Of a stretch of 64,000 nucleotides of DNA, positions 23,881-35,552 are shown piece after piece. A program made the position numbers and the translations under genes. This stretch comes from Arachnopeziza araneosa. Taxonomy: Eukaryota; Ascomycota; Leotiomycetes; Helotiales; Arachnopezizaceae. Below the pieces are notes generated by a model. It had not been told where the DNA came from. It saw only the letters and a list, made by a program, of their open reading frames with translations, and ran no database searches. How positions within the stretch are numbered: position 1 is the stretch's first letter; each line of letters opens with the position of its first letter. The stretch covers positions 63,571 through 127,570 of the forward strand of contig QYAI01000031.1 of the NCBI GenBank assembly GCA_003988855.1. The letters run 5' to 3'.

Positions 23881-25570
23881 TTTCGTAGCAGAAATTGTGA
23901 TTTGACAAAATATAATTGCAGACTTCGCCAGTGATGAGACTGGAAAGATGCGGTATCAATAAATAAACAGGAAGCTAAGAACAAGTCAGGCTTTGCTTGT
24001 GATGGGGAGCAAGGAAGCTTTCTGTAGCGGCGAAGTGGCAGGGATCCGCTTGAGAGTATCATATTCTCACCTGATTCGAAACGAGGGCGCCAGACCCCAT
24101 CGTGGTCATGGATGTCTTACGTCGGCGGCATCGAGTATAGTAGTCCTATTGGTGGTTCTGTCATCTGGAATAAGGGCAATTCCTGGATTCATGACGGCGA
24201 AGAATTAACACTGACACTCGAATCCTCGGTGAGAGCGTACCCTCTTCCGGAGAACATAGGTGATAGAGACGCAAGGATTGACATGGAAGACGCCACCCAG
24301 TCGCATGATCAATCTTTGAAGTGTGTTGTCATCGGAAAAGAAAAGCTATATCATGACGACAAAAAAAGAAGCACTATGTTCTAATAGTGCGGGAGTCTTC
24401 AAGGACCAAAGATGCTGCAGTATATAAAAGGAAGAGCGTCGGTTGGATTCTTGGGCGTTTCGTTGACGAGGATGAGGAGCAAGCGTTACTACAGTAGTCA
24501 TGCCCTTGTACTCAACTCATTGGTTGGGCAGAGATACTATATTTTCGAAGTGGAAACATGCTGTCACGCCACCCTAACGGTGGTACTGTACACTACCTAC
24601 CTAGGTGGTACATGCTGTCAGGTAATGCCAGTGCGTTTTGGGTAGATTAATTTCTGATTGATAGGAAGAATGGAGGTTAGAGCTCCAGAAGGAACTCATG
24701 CCCTCCACCATGCACCGCTACATACTGCTTACTTAAGACTTCCTGTGAGAGCATACACTTTCATTGCTCAGGTAACTAAGCATGTGTCCAAACCCTAACA
24801 GGCACCAACAATGTTAAGTTGTTGCAGTTATGGCCATCTAAAATAATTAATACAGGTTTCACTGTATATTGGACATGCCATTTTTGGGTGCAAACAAGTT
24901 GTTAAGTTAGCTGGTTGAGATTTTAAGATTTTATTCATCTGACACTCCTGAGATTAATTGCCTCGTAATTATTTTGAGCGACATATATTGTGTCTATGTG
25001 ACCCTTAGGAGATGCATAACTTAATTCTCAGTTGCTATTCGTGGCATAGTCACCGTTGACTCAAAGAGAGGCTGAGGGCGAGCTCGGTCCGTACCTGATG
25101 AGCGTAGCGACTTGGCGAGAAAGCTGCCAGTCGAATGATTAGGTATAATTGGCTAAGAAATGGGAGAGCCATTTCAAAGCAAGACAGTTAGAATAGGTGG
25201 CTGTTTGCTACGATAGTAAGTTAGTACCACCTAGATCAATTACTTCATATGAACTTCAAGGTCGCGTGATTATGTCAAGTGCAGCAGAGTTGCGTAAATT
25301 GATAACGAATATGTAGAAAGAAACCTGATCTACAAGCTAGCAAATAGTGTATTTAGCTAAGTTAGCACTCGCTAGACTAACATTGAACGATTTCTTGTAC
25401 TTAAGGTTGGAAATTAGCTCTATCATTTTTTGGGCTACTTTAGTCGGTGAAAACGTCTAGGTCGGTTCTTCTTTTCTTAGAAGACCATACCAAATGACAA
25501 GGAGATCTTTCTAAACTACACACGAAAAATCAATTCAAATAGAATAAAAGTTTCCTCAAGCTTTCAAAAT
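23881..25570. other. Gene-free AT-rich stretch left of the metabolic cluster
   Basis: About 1.7 kb with short frames only. A TATATAAAAGG box lies at about 24421. A short hairpin-forming CCACCCTAACGGTGG patch and related CCACCTAGGT words lie near 24570-24620. No gene, tRNA or recognisable transposon was found. It separates the decayed left half from the metabolic cluster. Confidence 0.4.
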
Positions 25571-28402
25571 CTACCATCGAAGCTCTTGAGGAGTTCCATG
25601 GCTCTCTTGTTGCTGCTTCGAAGGTGTACGAGACGGCCTACACATGACATCGAATAACCTCTTCCCAAACTTCTCAAAGGCTTCATTAAGCCCACCCGCC
25701 TGAATAAGCTCTTTTTCCATCTGACTCAGTACAAAGTTCCACTTGTCGTCACCTACCCTGATAACTCTTTCCGCGAGATCAATTTCGACACCTATTCCCT
25801 CTACGGCCACGTCATAGAACCTTGGATCGGTGATGGTGATGCCAAGAAGTCCAAGGTTAGGCTGATTCCGGCCGTAGATAAATGCGAAGGACTTTGCAAT
25901 CACGCATTTGACCCCAGCTCCAAGAAGAGCACTCACTGCGTTCTCACGTGAACTGCCGCATCCAAAGGCTTCACCGGCGACGACGATGTTGTAGCCATCC
26001 TTAACACGTTGACGGAATTTGGGATGTGTGTGTTTTAGGCAATGCTGGCCAAATTCTTCATTGCTTTTACATTTCATCAGGACTTCAGCTGGAGCCAACT
26101 GGGATACCTTTAGTATTTGTGGAAACAGCGAGAGAGAAGAAACTTACTGCATCAGTATCGATAAAGTCTCCAAGTACTTGAACTTTACCGCTGATTATTT
26201 CTGCGGAAATCAAATTATTCGGCGGTATCTCATCCGTTTTCGATGGTGGGGTAATCAAGGTTGCAGAAGTAGGTTTTCGCAGGGTTGTCTCAGCTAAGAT
26301 GTCTTCTATAACATCTTGCGGACTCTGCCCAGCAGGTTCGACATAAGTTGGTACGTGACCTGATTCTTTCTTGACTTGGTGTCCAAGAAGTTCTCTCAGT
26401 CGTTGCTTGTCAATATCATCAAGCAGCGACTTTGGATTGGTAACTTTCATTTCAAAAGATGACACAGCCACGGAAACGGCTGAAGCAAGGTGCCCAATAG
26501 AACCTATCAAAATGTATTAGCAAATTTGTAAGCTTAATAGAACTTTGTAACTAACCTTTTCCCATACGATTCTCAAAGTTTCGATTCTGGGAAGAAATCC
26601 ACACCTCACCCTCTCCAGCCCTGTCCGCCCCCATACCGACACAATAACTGCATCCCGGGATGCCAACTTCAAATCCTGCCTGTTCAAAAATATCTACAAA
26701 TCCTAAGGCTTTCAGCTTATGGAGGATAGGTAGCGAGCCCGGCACGACCTTTCGCTTTCCAGCTTTGACTGGCCGCAAGCCTCTTTCAAGACCCAGTTCT
26801 AAAACCATACCTGCCAAGATGAGATCCTCTTCTGCAGTTGTGCAAGCACCAATAAAGCAGCCATCTAAGTGTAACCCCTCGAGTTCGCTGATAGGCACCA
26901 CGTCGTCTGGGGATGGGTAGCGAGCAACGAAACTCTCTACATTTGCAAGATCGATGATGTGGGTAGCGACATATGTAGCATCCTCATCCGGCCAGAAATA
27001 GTGCGAATCTCTTTTGTGCCGCGGGGATTTGCGTTTATTGACAAAATCGTGCGTCGTCTGATCTGGAGCAAAAATACCGGTGATACCTCCAAACTCCTTA
27101 TGAGATGTTAGATAATTTTCTGTTGAAAGGCAACAAGGAAGCTACTTACCGTTGTCATGTTAGCAATAGCAAAGCGAGCATCGCAGGAAAGGTGCTCGAG
27201 GCCTGGTCCTGTAAACTCAACCACTCTCTCAGCCGCTACAGTATTCCTCTTCAGTTCCTTCATGATGTATAAAATGACATCTTTGCCACCAATCCCAGGG
27301 CTTGGAGCATTGATAAGTCGAATATTTACACTCTCGGGGACTTTGAACCAGGTCTCACCAGTTATCAGAGGCATTGTAACATCCGCTACGCCTAAACCAA
27401 TTGCAAGACAGCCAACAGACCCAGCGGAGCAGGTATGCGAGTCTGAACCAATAATCAACATTCCAGGCTGAGCTCTCTCACGAGAGAATTCGGTATGCAT
27501 GATTGTATACTAATGTCAGAGAACTCGTCAGCCTGTCACTTGATAACTTTATCGAGGCGGGGAAATAGACTAAGAAGGGATATATACATTCATTCCCTGA
27601 TACTCGGTCATACGAAAATCATCTCGAGCCACCTCGCTATCAGAAACAAGGTCTTTTATGAGCGGCACGTCTTTTATCCTAGGATCTACCATATGGTCAC
27701 CCGCAAGCCAGAAGCGATCGTTGCGAAAGATGCCAGGCTTGCCAAGAGAATCATATTGTCGTTTCATTCCCTAGTCCATTGTCAGAGTCGGACACAAAAG
27801 AGTTCTCAGTCTATCCTTACACTCCACGATATTTCCGACGCCATTATCCAGTCTACATCGACTCTGACCATGTCTCCAGGCTTCAATTCGCCTCGCCGCT
27901 CTATATCATGCAATGCAAAAATCTTCTCGCTCAGCGTCATACCTCTTCTCCCTTCTGGGCGGGAATTGAGCAGTTGCATCGGTCGTTTGCTGCGATCAGC
28001 AGAATTTAGAGACTCGAGCCATGCGGAGATGAGGAATAACACCTGCGACTCTTCCTTCCGAGTCAATTCTTGATCTTGTTCGAAACCGAGACCGCCAAAG
28101 TCCGTATCGAGGAGAGCAAGAGAATAGACTTCTGTCAAAGTCTCTGCTTCACGGTTGTGTCGTGACTCGGATAGTATGCTGGAGATAGGGAGAAGTTGGC
28201 TCAAAAGGTTTCGAGCTGGCAGAGTGGAGACTTTTTACTGTCAGTCATGAGCATCAGAACCTAGCAAGTAAGAAGTACCCAAATTGTTAAACTTCTCCGT
28301 AAAGGCAAAACTTATTTTTCGGATCTCTCGAAGATAATTCAAAAGTTGATCTGTGCCTGGAGATAGCTCTTCACTTCGGTGAAGCTTAATTGTGGACATC
28401 AT
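25571..28402 (-). CDS. Aconitase-superfamily hydratase (LeuCD/homoaconitase-like)
   Basis: A fused [4Fe-4S] hydro-lyase of about 836 residues. Seven exons join in frame: 28402-28279, 28230-27821, 27770-27588, 27509-27150, 27096-26556, 26503-26148 and 26107-25571. After a 45-residue non-conserved leader come the catalytic blocks LSEKIFA, FWLAGDHMVDPR, YTIMHTEFSRERAQPG and SDSHTCSAG. GCFIGACTTAEED and GIPGCSYCVGM supply the cluster cysteines, with QNRNFENRMGKG nearby. A linker leads to the C-terminal swivel domain with VLGDFIDTDA and GEAFGCGSSREN. All expected catalytic motifs are present. The family interconverts hydroxy-acids and alkenoic di/tricarboxylates. Neighbours (PEP-mutase-type lyase, PrpD, PrpF) suggest a branched di/tricarboxylate as substrate. 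It shares a 440-base promoter with the lyase gene. No mitochondrial leader is obvious. Confidence 0.88.
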
Positions 28403-28840
28403 GTCTGCTCTACCTGAATTAGGAGTAATGACAGAGGATAATGATTGATAAATAAATTTTGATGACGGTATATCTTGAGAAATCGACAGAGACGAGATGG
28501 CGTTACACCATGCAGCGGATGTGGTAACGTGCTATGAAGTAAATATCAAGCTTCCGGCATGGACCCTAACACCGGGCCGCTACGGCTTGCGCAATGATTG
28601 GATGGCATTCGCGACCTCCGCATCGGCCTCGGACCTCGGACTTTATACACATCTTCATGGGACCACATCAAACCTGGCATCTCAGATTGTTCTTGATTGC
28701 ATAGAATTATACAAAATCCCCTTCAAACTGCTCTTTGTATTCACAAAGAACTGAGATTCACGTGTCTTCTCTCTGTTCACTTCATAAATGCCATTTATAC
28801 AACTTTATTCTCCCTCGAAAATTCTTTTAACTTGACGAAA
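28403..28840. promoter_or_regulatory. Bidirectional promoter, hydratase and lyase genes
   Basis: The 438 bases between the start codons of the divergent hydratase and lyase genes. The arrangement suggests co-regulation. The region contains a GC-rich CCG/CGG patch (see the site at 28577-28585). Confidence 0.55.
28577..28585 (+). promoter_or_regulatory. CCGCTACGG word in divergent cluster promoter
   Basis: An inverted CCG-N3-CGG element. The identical nonamer recurs upstream of the aldolase gene (39343-39351), and an 8/9 match lies between prpD-like and prpF-like genes (37233-37241). CCG/CGG pairs are typical half-sites of Zn2Cys6 factors. Binding is inferred. Confidence 0.35.
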
Positions 28841-29871
28841 ATGGGCGTAGCTACGAAGCTGAGGCAATTGCTTGCAGAGAAAGACAAAATAGTCGTATGC
28901 CCTGGCGTCTACGACGGCTTTACAGCCAGGATTGCTCTGGCTGCGGGTTTCGAATGTCTATATATGGTAAATTCTCGAAATACAGATTTTCCTCTCAACA
29001 ATAATTCCATGTAAAACTGTTGAAGCTGAGACTAGTGTTTTGGATAGACAGGTGCTGGCACCACAATGTCAAGACTCGGCATGGCGGATCTTGGAATTGC
29101 AACGTTAAACGACATGAGAGAAAACGCAGGGATGATTGCGAGCCTTGACAGGAAAGTACCTCTGATCGCCGATGCAGATACTGGCTTTGGAGGTAAGCTT
29201 ATCAAGCAAATCTCTACCTAGAATCAATAACTCATTTCCTAGGGCCGTTGATGGTAGGCCGAACCACTGAGCAATATATACAAGCCGGAGTTGCTGCATT
29301 CCACCTCGAAGATCAAGTCGTGAATAAACGTTGTGGGCATCTGATGAACAAGGAAATCGTCGACGAAGACACCTTCGTAACTCGAATTCGAGCAGCAAAT
29401 AACAAAAGGGCGGAATTAGAGGGCGACATTGTCATCATAGCTCGTACCGACGCGCTTCAATCTCTTGGATATGATGCGGCCGTCTCACGCCTGAAAGCAG
29501 CCATTGCAGCAGGAGCCGACGTCGCATTTCTGGAAGGGTTCAAATCAAAGGAGGAGGGAAGAAAAGTATGCGCAGAGCTTTCACCCACCCCAGTTTTACT
29601 GAATATGGTTGCTGGAGGCGTTACTCCTGAGATTACAGTTGAGGAGGCAAGAGAGATGGGTTTCAAGATAATTATATACCCTGGATTCGCACTTGGGCCT
29701 GTATATGCATCGGTAGCGGCTGCGGCGAAGGAGTTGAAGGAGACTGGCAAGATCAAAGCGACGAATGACCTGGTCAGAAGTCCTAAAGACATTTTTACAG
29801 TCTGTGGGCTGAAGGAGGCTATGGCATTTGATATAGCCGCTGGTGGGAAAATTTACTCAAATGGTGTTTGA
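28841..29871 (+). CDS. PEP-mutase/isocitrate lyase family C-C lyase
   Basis: A 299-residue enzyme of the PEPM/ICL superfamily. Exons are 28841-28966, 29048-29192 and 29243-29871. It starts MGVATKLRQLLAEKDKIVVCPGVYDG. It has TGAGTTMSRLG, the metal-binding DADTGFGG (residues 84-91), HLEDQ, and the active-site loop KRCGHL with Cys121. IIARTDA and ENILxG-like FLEG follow, then LNMVAGG. The loop Cys is the general base/acid in lyases of the family. This fits 2-methylisocitrate lyase, 2,3-dimethylmalate lyase or oxaloacetate acetylhydrolase; close homologues in fungi are often labelled carboxyphosphonoenolpyruvate mutase. Length is typical for the short, non-glyoxysomal class. It is divergent from the aconitase-like hydratase, and hydration followed by retro-Claisen/aldol cleavage would be a natural pair. 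Confidence 0.88.
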
Positions 29872-30076
29872 TTACTGCCAGGTTTTGAGCCTTGTCATGA
29901 TATAGACTGCTTCTTCGGCTTTCGAAATGCCCTTCAAAATGGCAATATAAATGCTGACCAATTTCCCTTTAATTATTCTTTCATGCATGGATACATTCTG
30001 CTTTGAAATTTCTCTCCCAATTTACGTATCCCCCCCTTTTATTAGTCGCTTTGTAATTCCCAGTAAGGCAACGTTG

Positions 30077-32648
30077 TTATGAAAGGCTTTCTTCGTCTAC
30101 CGGTGGAAAAGTGGAGAACGAATCAATGTCAATCGGTAAAAGCGAAGGAACGCCAAAGTCCCAAACCCAATCCAAACCTGAGATATCTTCTGCTAAGTCG
30201 GTCATATCATTCAAATTTTGGTTCTGCGAGTGTAAATCAATCACTTGCTGCTGGGGTTTCCCACCACTGTTTCCAGGGTTCATGTTTTGATCATCTGCAA
30301 AATTAGCATTGGAAGCTGAGAAGATGAACATCATAACCTACTTGGTATAGATGGTTGCTGTTCGTGGAATGCAGTTGGAGAAGTGGATGGTGTCAATGGT
30401 GTAGAGGTTGGCATGGTCTGGGATGGCCCCGAGGAAGGACCTCCTTGACCACCAAACTCATCTCGCCATATCCATAGTCCGTCATGAAGAACACTAGCTC
30501 CAAGTCGACTCTTGACTCTTAAACTAGGTTCTTGCGCTCGGCGCACAGTCCGAGAATGATGGATATTCCAAAGCTGTGCCAGGATCTTGCCTCCACGGCC
30601 CCGTACATCGTTATCCTCCAATGTGCCTTTGCGAAGCAGCCTTAGGAGAGTGTTGAAAGAGCGCTTCCCACCCTCGATATCCACGTATCGAGAATAACTT
30701 GAGTTAACGATTTTTATGACTAGCATTCCTGCGATATTTAACATATGATAAAAGAATGTTGGTATATATTTTATGAAGTCGGCTTTTGAATCCTCCTCTG
30801 CGACTTGTGATATGAGGCTCACTGCTGTAGCATAGGCTGTCAAGAGGCCTTTCTTCCGTGTCTCTGATACTGAGGACTCAAAGAAGTAATATGTCCTGAG
30901 CTGGAGGCCAACCATGGTAAATGCGATACGATGCACTCCTGAGGATCATAAGTACTTCTCACTCACTGCGACAACTAGCATACCTCCAATTTTGCTCCAA
31001 ATATGCTTTTCTAGATCTTCAAAGTCACCCTCAAGAAGATCCATCAAGACATTATTCTTAACTTCGTTAGGCTGACTCTCAAGGGGATGTGTGCGTTTCG
31101 TATTGTTGACTCGGACAAGGAACCTTTGGATTAGGAGGTGGTATCTCAGATTATCTGACACTGTATAATCATTTCCAGTCTCACAAGCGCGATCAATGGT
31201 CCCGTCGCTTGAAAATAGAGACGGCTGACCTGCACAGGTTGTGGCACTGCTGAGAAGTTAGAATTGATTTGTACAAAGTGAATTCGAGTTTACCACTCGG
31301 CGGCGACATAACAGCCTGCCCATAATGTCACAGCGGCACGAAACTCTTCTGGTTCAAGCTGAGTCTTCACTCGACGAAAATCCTGCATTGTCTCGGGTCG
31401 ATGCATACCATTCTGCATTGATGCACTCTTTGCTATGGAGACAAGTAGAAATGAAGGGTCTTTCCATAAAGTTTCAACGGGAAACGGCCACATTGATACC
31501 AAGAGTAGTGCTTGGATGGTGAATGAAGGAAGCGGAAGAGTTAAAGCACTTTGCTGTATTAATTTGGTGACACATTGGTTTAAGTCGCAGAGTAATGTCA
31601 CATCTTCGTCATATCTTCTTGCTGCAACACCTATAATGACCCAGAACAGGACAGGTGACATTTGGTAATATGTGTCTGGACTGATAGACGGGTCTAGAAT
31701 CTCCAAGAAGTGGTGATAGTGATCGAAAAACCTGGTATCCTTAGTACAGCATCATTATTTGACCGCTTTTAAATACTGACAACTGAAAAAGAGCATCGAT
31801 CTGAGATCCACTTAGTTCTATGTGCTCGAGAAAACGTGTTGTACTTGTAGGAACAGAGGCGTTATGCTCGTCCGGTGGCGACTGATGGCTAGAGTCGGAC
31901 GCCTGCCAGGGTTGAAGAACCGAAATTCCAGAGCTTCCGATGCTCTCATGGTGAGTGCTCAGTTCATTATTCAATTGTTGTTGGTTTGATACCGCAGATG
32001 CAGGACTTGGGTGCGATATGGGACTTTGATGTTGAGCTCCCGATGCTGAGGGTGGCACTCTGAATTGCGGATTATTGCCAATATTCCGCTCACTTACGAC
32101 AGAGCGTAGTTGTTCGAGTTCTTCTACGAGGGCTCCAATCTTGCTAAAACATATAAATCTATGCATAGAGCGTATAGGAAGGTTCATGACTCACAGTCTT
32201 TTGTTGACCCTCTTGAAAGACGTATCAACCTGGCAGCTAAGAGACTGCCGGTAACAACGGGCACACGGTCCTATCGAATCCCTTAATCCTTCGCATCTCA
32301 GCTATGAGAAGGTATTTGTCAGTATTTTTCTAGATGTTTCTGGATGTTTCTTTTTTTTTCTTTCTTTTTTTTTCGGAATAGCCGAGCAGTGTTCATCTGA
32401 GAATGAGGTTGGGATGAGAGGCTCACTTTGGCCTGCCTGCATGCAATACAAGCAATTCTTTGTCGCTTATGCACCTGGCCAGGAGCACTATTATTGGAGT
32501 TAGGTTTTCCTGATACCGCAAACCTATTGGCAGTGGTGTTATCATCTCCCAAACTCTGGTCAAACGGATTTGCCAAACTCGGAGCTTGGCCGATCGCTGT
32601 GCTTCCTGACCCATATGCGGGCTCGGCATTCAGGGGCTGACGGTTCAT
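30077..32648 (-). CDS. Leu3/War1-like Zn2Cys6 transcription factor
   Basis: A nuclear regulator of about 741 residues, probably the cluster-specific activator. Seven exons join in frame: 32648-32427, 32301-32195, 32143-31784, 31731-31294, 31246-30963, 30938-30342 and 30294-30077. The zinc cluster ACIACRQAKLRC..PCARCYRQSLSC is split by the first intron. It is followed by FKRVNKR and a short coiled coil (LVEELEQLRSVV), which is the dimerisation layout of Leu3 and War1 type factors. A Ser/Gln-rich linker leads to the fungal middle homology region, starting LFQFFDHYHHFLEILDPSISPD. The last 100 residues are Pro/Ser/Gln-rich and end in an acidic aromatic tail (ISGLDWVWDFG) that could activate transcription. 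The gene converges on the lyase gene with a 205-base gap. It shares a promoter with the MFS permease. Confidence 0.87.
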
Positions 32649-33243
32649 TGCTAAGACAGATACAGAGTATTGTTGCTGACTTCAGCGGCAGCGGCAATTA
32701 ATGAGCGGTGGCGGAAGAGCTGAAATTCTTCGTTCTGTTGCTCGACCGGCCGGTGATACCTTCGGAAGAGAAGCGCGGCGGGAAGGAAATGCGGGGTACT
32801 CTACGTACCTAGCTTCTGTCAGCAGGAGGTTCGTGCGAAAAGGATAGAATAGAGAGAACCCGGAAAGGAGACACGTGAGGATAGTAACACATAGAATGCC
32901 GCAAAGAGCTCAGATTGTGGGTTGAAGCGGAGCGCATGCGCTCCACGTTGGTGTCGTTTTTGGGGTCCCACAATCATCCCTTCCCATGCAAACGAGACCT
33001 GGGAGAGGAAGGCGTAAACACAATGCCAGAACAACGGATTCTAAAGTTTCACTACTGTCTCTACACTTTCTCAGATTAATGCCCACATATCCCGCACAGA
33101 TTGCTCTCCCCCATGTATATATAAAAATGCTATGGCCTGCTCTTATTTAAACCCTTGTACAACTTTCTCATCCGTTTTCTTCCACGCAGACCAGCAGTTT
33201 ACAAATCGCCAATATCAACAACTGCTTGACATCAATCCTAACT
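32649..33243. promoter_or_regulatory. Bidirectional promoter, regulator and MFS permease
   Basis: 595 bases between divergent starts. It holds the 10-base palindrome ACCGGCCGGT at 32745-32754, related to but shorter than the Leu3 core CCGG-N2-CCGG. Several CGG words lie at 32690-32800. A TATATATAAAA box at 33115-33127 is placed for the permease gene. A factor that controls its own divergent promoter is plausible but is inference. Confidence 0.5.
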
Positions 33244-35003
33244 ATGGATCTCAAAGATTTGGACAAACACTATGGCTCGGTTCAACACAAGGAGGAGGTG
33301 ATTTTCGAGGAAGATGACACATATGATGAAGAAACGAAGTCTATGGCCGAGAAACGCCTGCTTCTCAAGCAAGATTTGATTCTCCTACCTTTGTTATCAA
33401 TAACATTCTTCTTTGCATACTTGGTATTACAGACCGCACTCGGTACATGGAGTAATAAAGTACTAATGCAAGCAACTAGGATCGAGGCCAGATCGGTAAT
33501 GCAAGACTCATGGGTCTCCAGAAATCCTTCCACATCTCCAACGCACAATTTTTTAATTGTCTCATGATGTTTTGTGCGTCCGCACCTGACCCTTGTATTC
33601 CATATCACTGATGCAGCATCAAGATGTCGGCTATGTCATTGGAGAATTGCCATCCATCCTCACAATTCGTTATGTAAAACCCGCCTACGTCTATGGCGTC
33701 ACAATAGTGTTATCCGGAGTAGTAGCGACTTGTTGCATGGCAACAACGAGTTACCCTGCGTTATTAATTCTACGCCTTTTGATCGGAATTTTTGAGGCAG
33801 GTTCGCAAACAGCTTTCATGTACCTCGGCCTTTGGTATAAGCCGAATGAGCTTGCATTCAGGACTGGTAAGCAAGAGAGCGACAATTGCATTCACTTCTA
33901 CAACTGACTATTTCAAAGCAATCTTCTATTCATCTACTCCACTGGCTGGTGCATTCAGTGGACTGATATCATACGGTGTTCAGAAAAATCTCGACCACAA
34001 ACTTGGTTATCTGGACTGGCAGTGGCTTTTCATACTTGAAGGTGTACCAACAATAGCATGGGGAATTTTGGTTGGACTTCTGATACCTGCATTGCCAGAA
34101 ACCGTTGCAAGAGACGGTAGCATGTTTTTCAAGAACGAGGATGAACGACGGCTTATTCTACAGAGGACTATCGCAGGTAATGGAATACCTTACGCGTACT
34201 CTCTAGATATCTAACCTATATTAGGACGAAATGTTGCACACGCGAAGATTGAGCCATTTCAAATCAAACTCGCTGTTACAGATATTAGGATCTTGTTGGC
34301 GAGTCTATCTATAGGAGCGCCAGCTCTTTGTGTAGCTGCATTCTCGTCATTTCTACCTACGTTTGTTAAAGCATTTGGCTTCGATCCACGTGAGTTACCT
34401 TGCTTGCCGCTCTCCTGCTTTCAACCACTGAGATTTTTTGACATAGTTACGGCTCAGCTCTACACAGTTATTCCGTATGCCTTTGCGACGGTAGTACTTC
34501 TCGCAGCGTGCTGGGGTGCTGACCACTACAAGGCGAAAGGTCTTTTCCACATCGGATGTCTCTTCATCTCAACAATCGGCTTCGTCATCCTCCTCGCCAC
34601 CACCAACAAGGTTGCTCTCATGGCTGGCGCCTGCTTTGTTGCATCCGGTGCCTATGCAGGCGTGGTCATCGGCGTGACATGGAATATTGCGAATCAGGGC
34701 GGGTACACCAAGCGCGCCATTACCTTGACCGCAGTCCAGATAACCATTCAGGGATACTCAATCATTTCCACACAGATCTACACAAGTCCACCTCGATTCT
34801 TCAAGGGTCATGGGGTCTTGCTTGGCTTGGTTTTTATTGGGTTTCTTGCAACCATCGCAAATTTGATCATCATCAAGCGGCGAAACAATGCTCGAGATGC
34901 AAAGGCGGAGGATTTTAAGAGGAGGGGTGAGATTGATCCAGATATGTCGAAGAGTTATGAAGAGCTCTGTGATTACCATCCAGGTTACCGTTACGTTCTC
35001 TGA
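33244..35003 (+). CDS. MFS permease, anion:cation symporter (Dal5-like) type
   Basis: A 12-TM plasma-membrane permease of 498 residues. Exons are 33244-33423, 33480-33573, 33624-33866, 33919-34176, 34225-34389 and 34447-35003. After an acidic cytoplasmic tail come the first membrane span and DRGQIGNARLMGLQKSF, the signature after TM1 of the ACS/Dal5 family. Also typical are YVIGELPS, LRLLIGIFEAG, the LFILEGVPTIAWG segment, LPETVA and WNIANQGGYTKRA in the second half, and a soluble C-terminus ending YEELCDYHPGYRYVL. Members take up organic anions (allantoate, nicotinate, di/tricarboxylates). In this cluster it is the likely importer of the substrate. No defects were found. Confidence 0.88.
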
Positions 35004-35552
35004 GGATACAGTAGGTCGTGGATGTTGAACAAATTTGTTGGCCCAAGGCAACTTAGGCCTGGTGTTGAAGGTCGATTGAGAGAATAGCTTCATATACTCC
35101 CATAAATCCAATGATATCATTTATCCAGATTTCCTTTTTTATGCACTCTATGTACCTGTAACGAGTCTTATACCCAATACCAGAAGTCATTACCTTATAA
35201 CGACATCTTATTACCCTCAACTATTGAGGCGGTCAAAATTCGTCTCCGTCAAAGTGTCAGGAGATCGTAAAGTCGAAGCTCAAATACCACAGTCTTTACT
35301 CTACTCAAGTCGAAAAAAACTCCAGACAATAAAAGATGAGTATCTAAGAGCTCTGAAATCTTAGTTTTAAGCGCTTGTTTAAGACGAGTATTGACATTCT
35401 GCGGTTTTGATTTTTCGTTCGGCGAAGACGAATTTTGCCCGCCTCACAACCTCACATTAAGAGAACACAAAGATGACGAGCACATTGTTTTCACCAAAAC
35501 TGAATAGAGACACGAGGAGCTAGGCTGATAAATAAGATATCTTGATTCTTAT
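35004..35552. other. Convergent intergenic region
   Basis: 550 bases between the 3' ends of the permease and PrpD-like genes. It should hold both 3' UTRs. I see no further gene. Confidence 0.45.
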
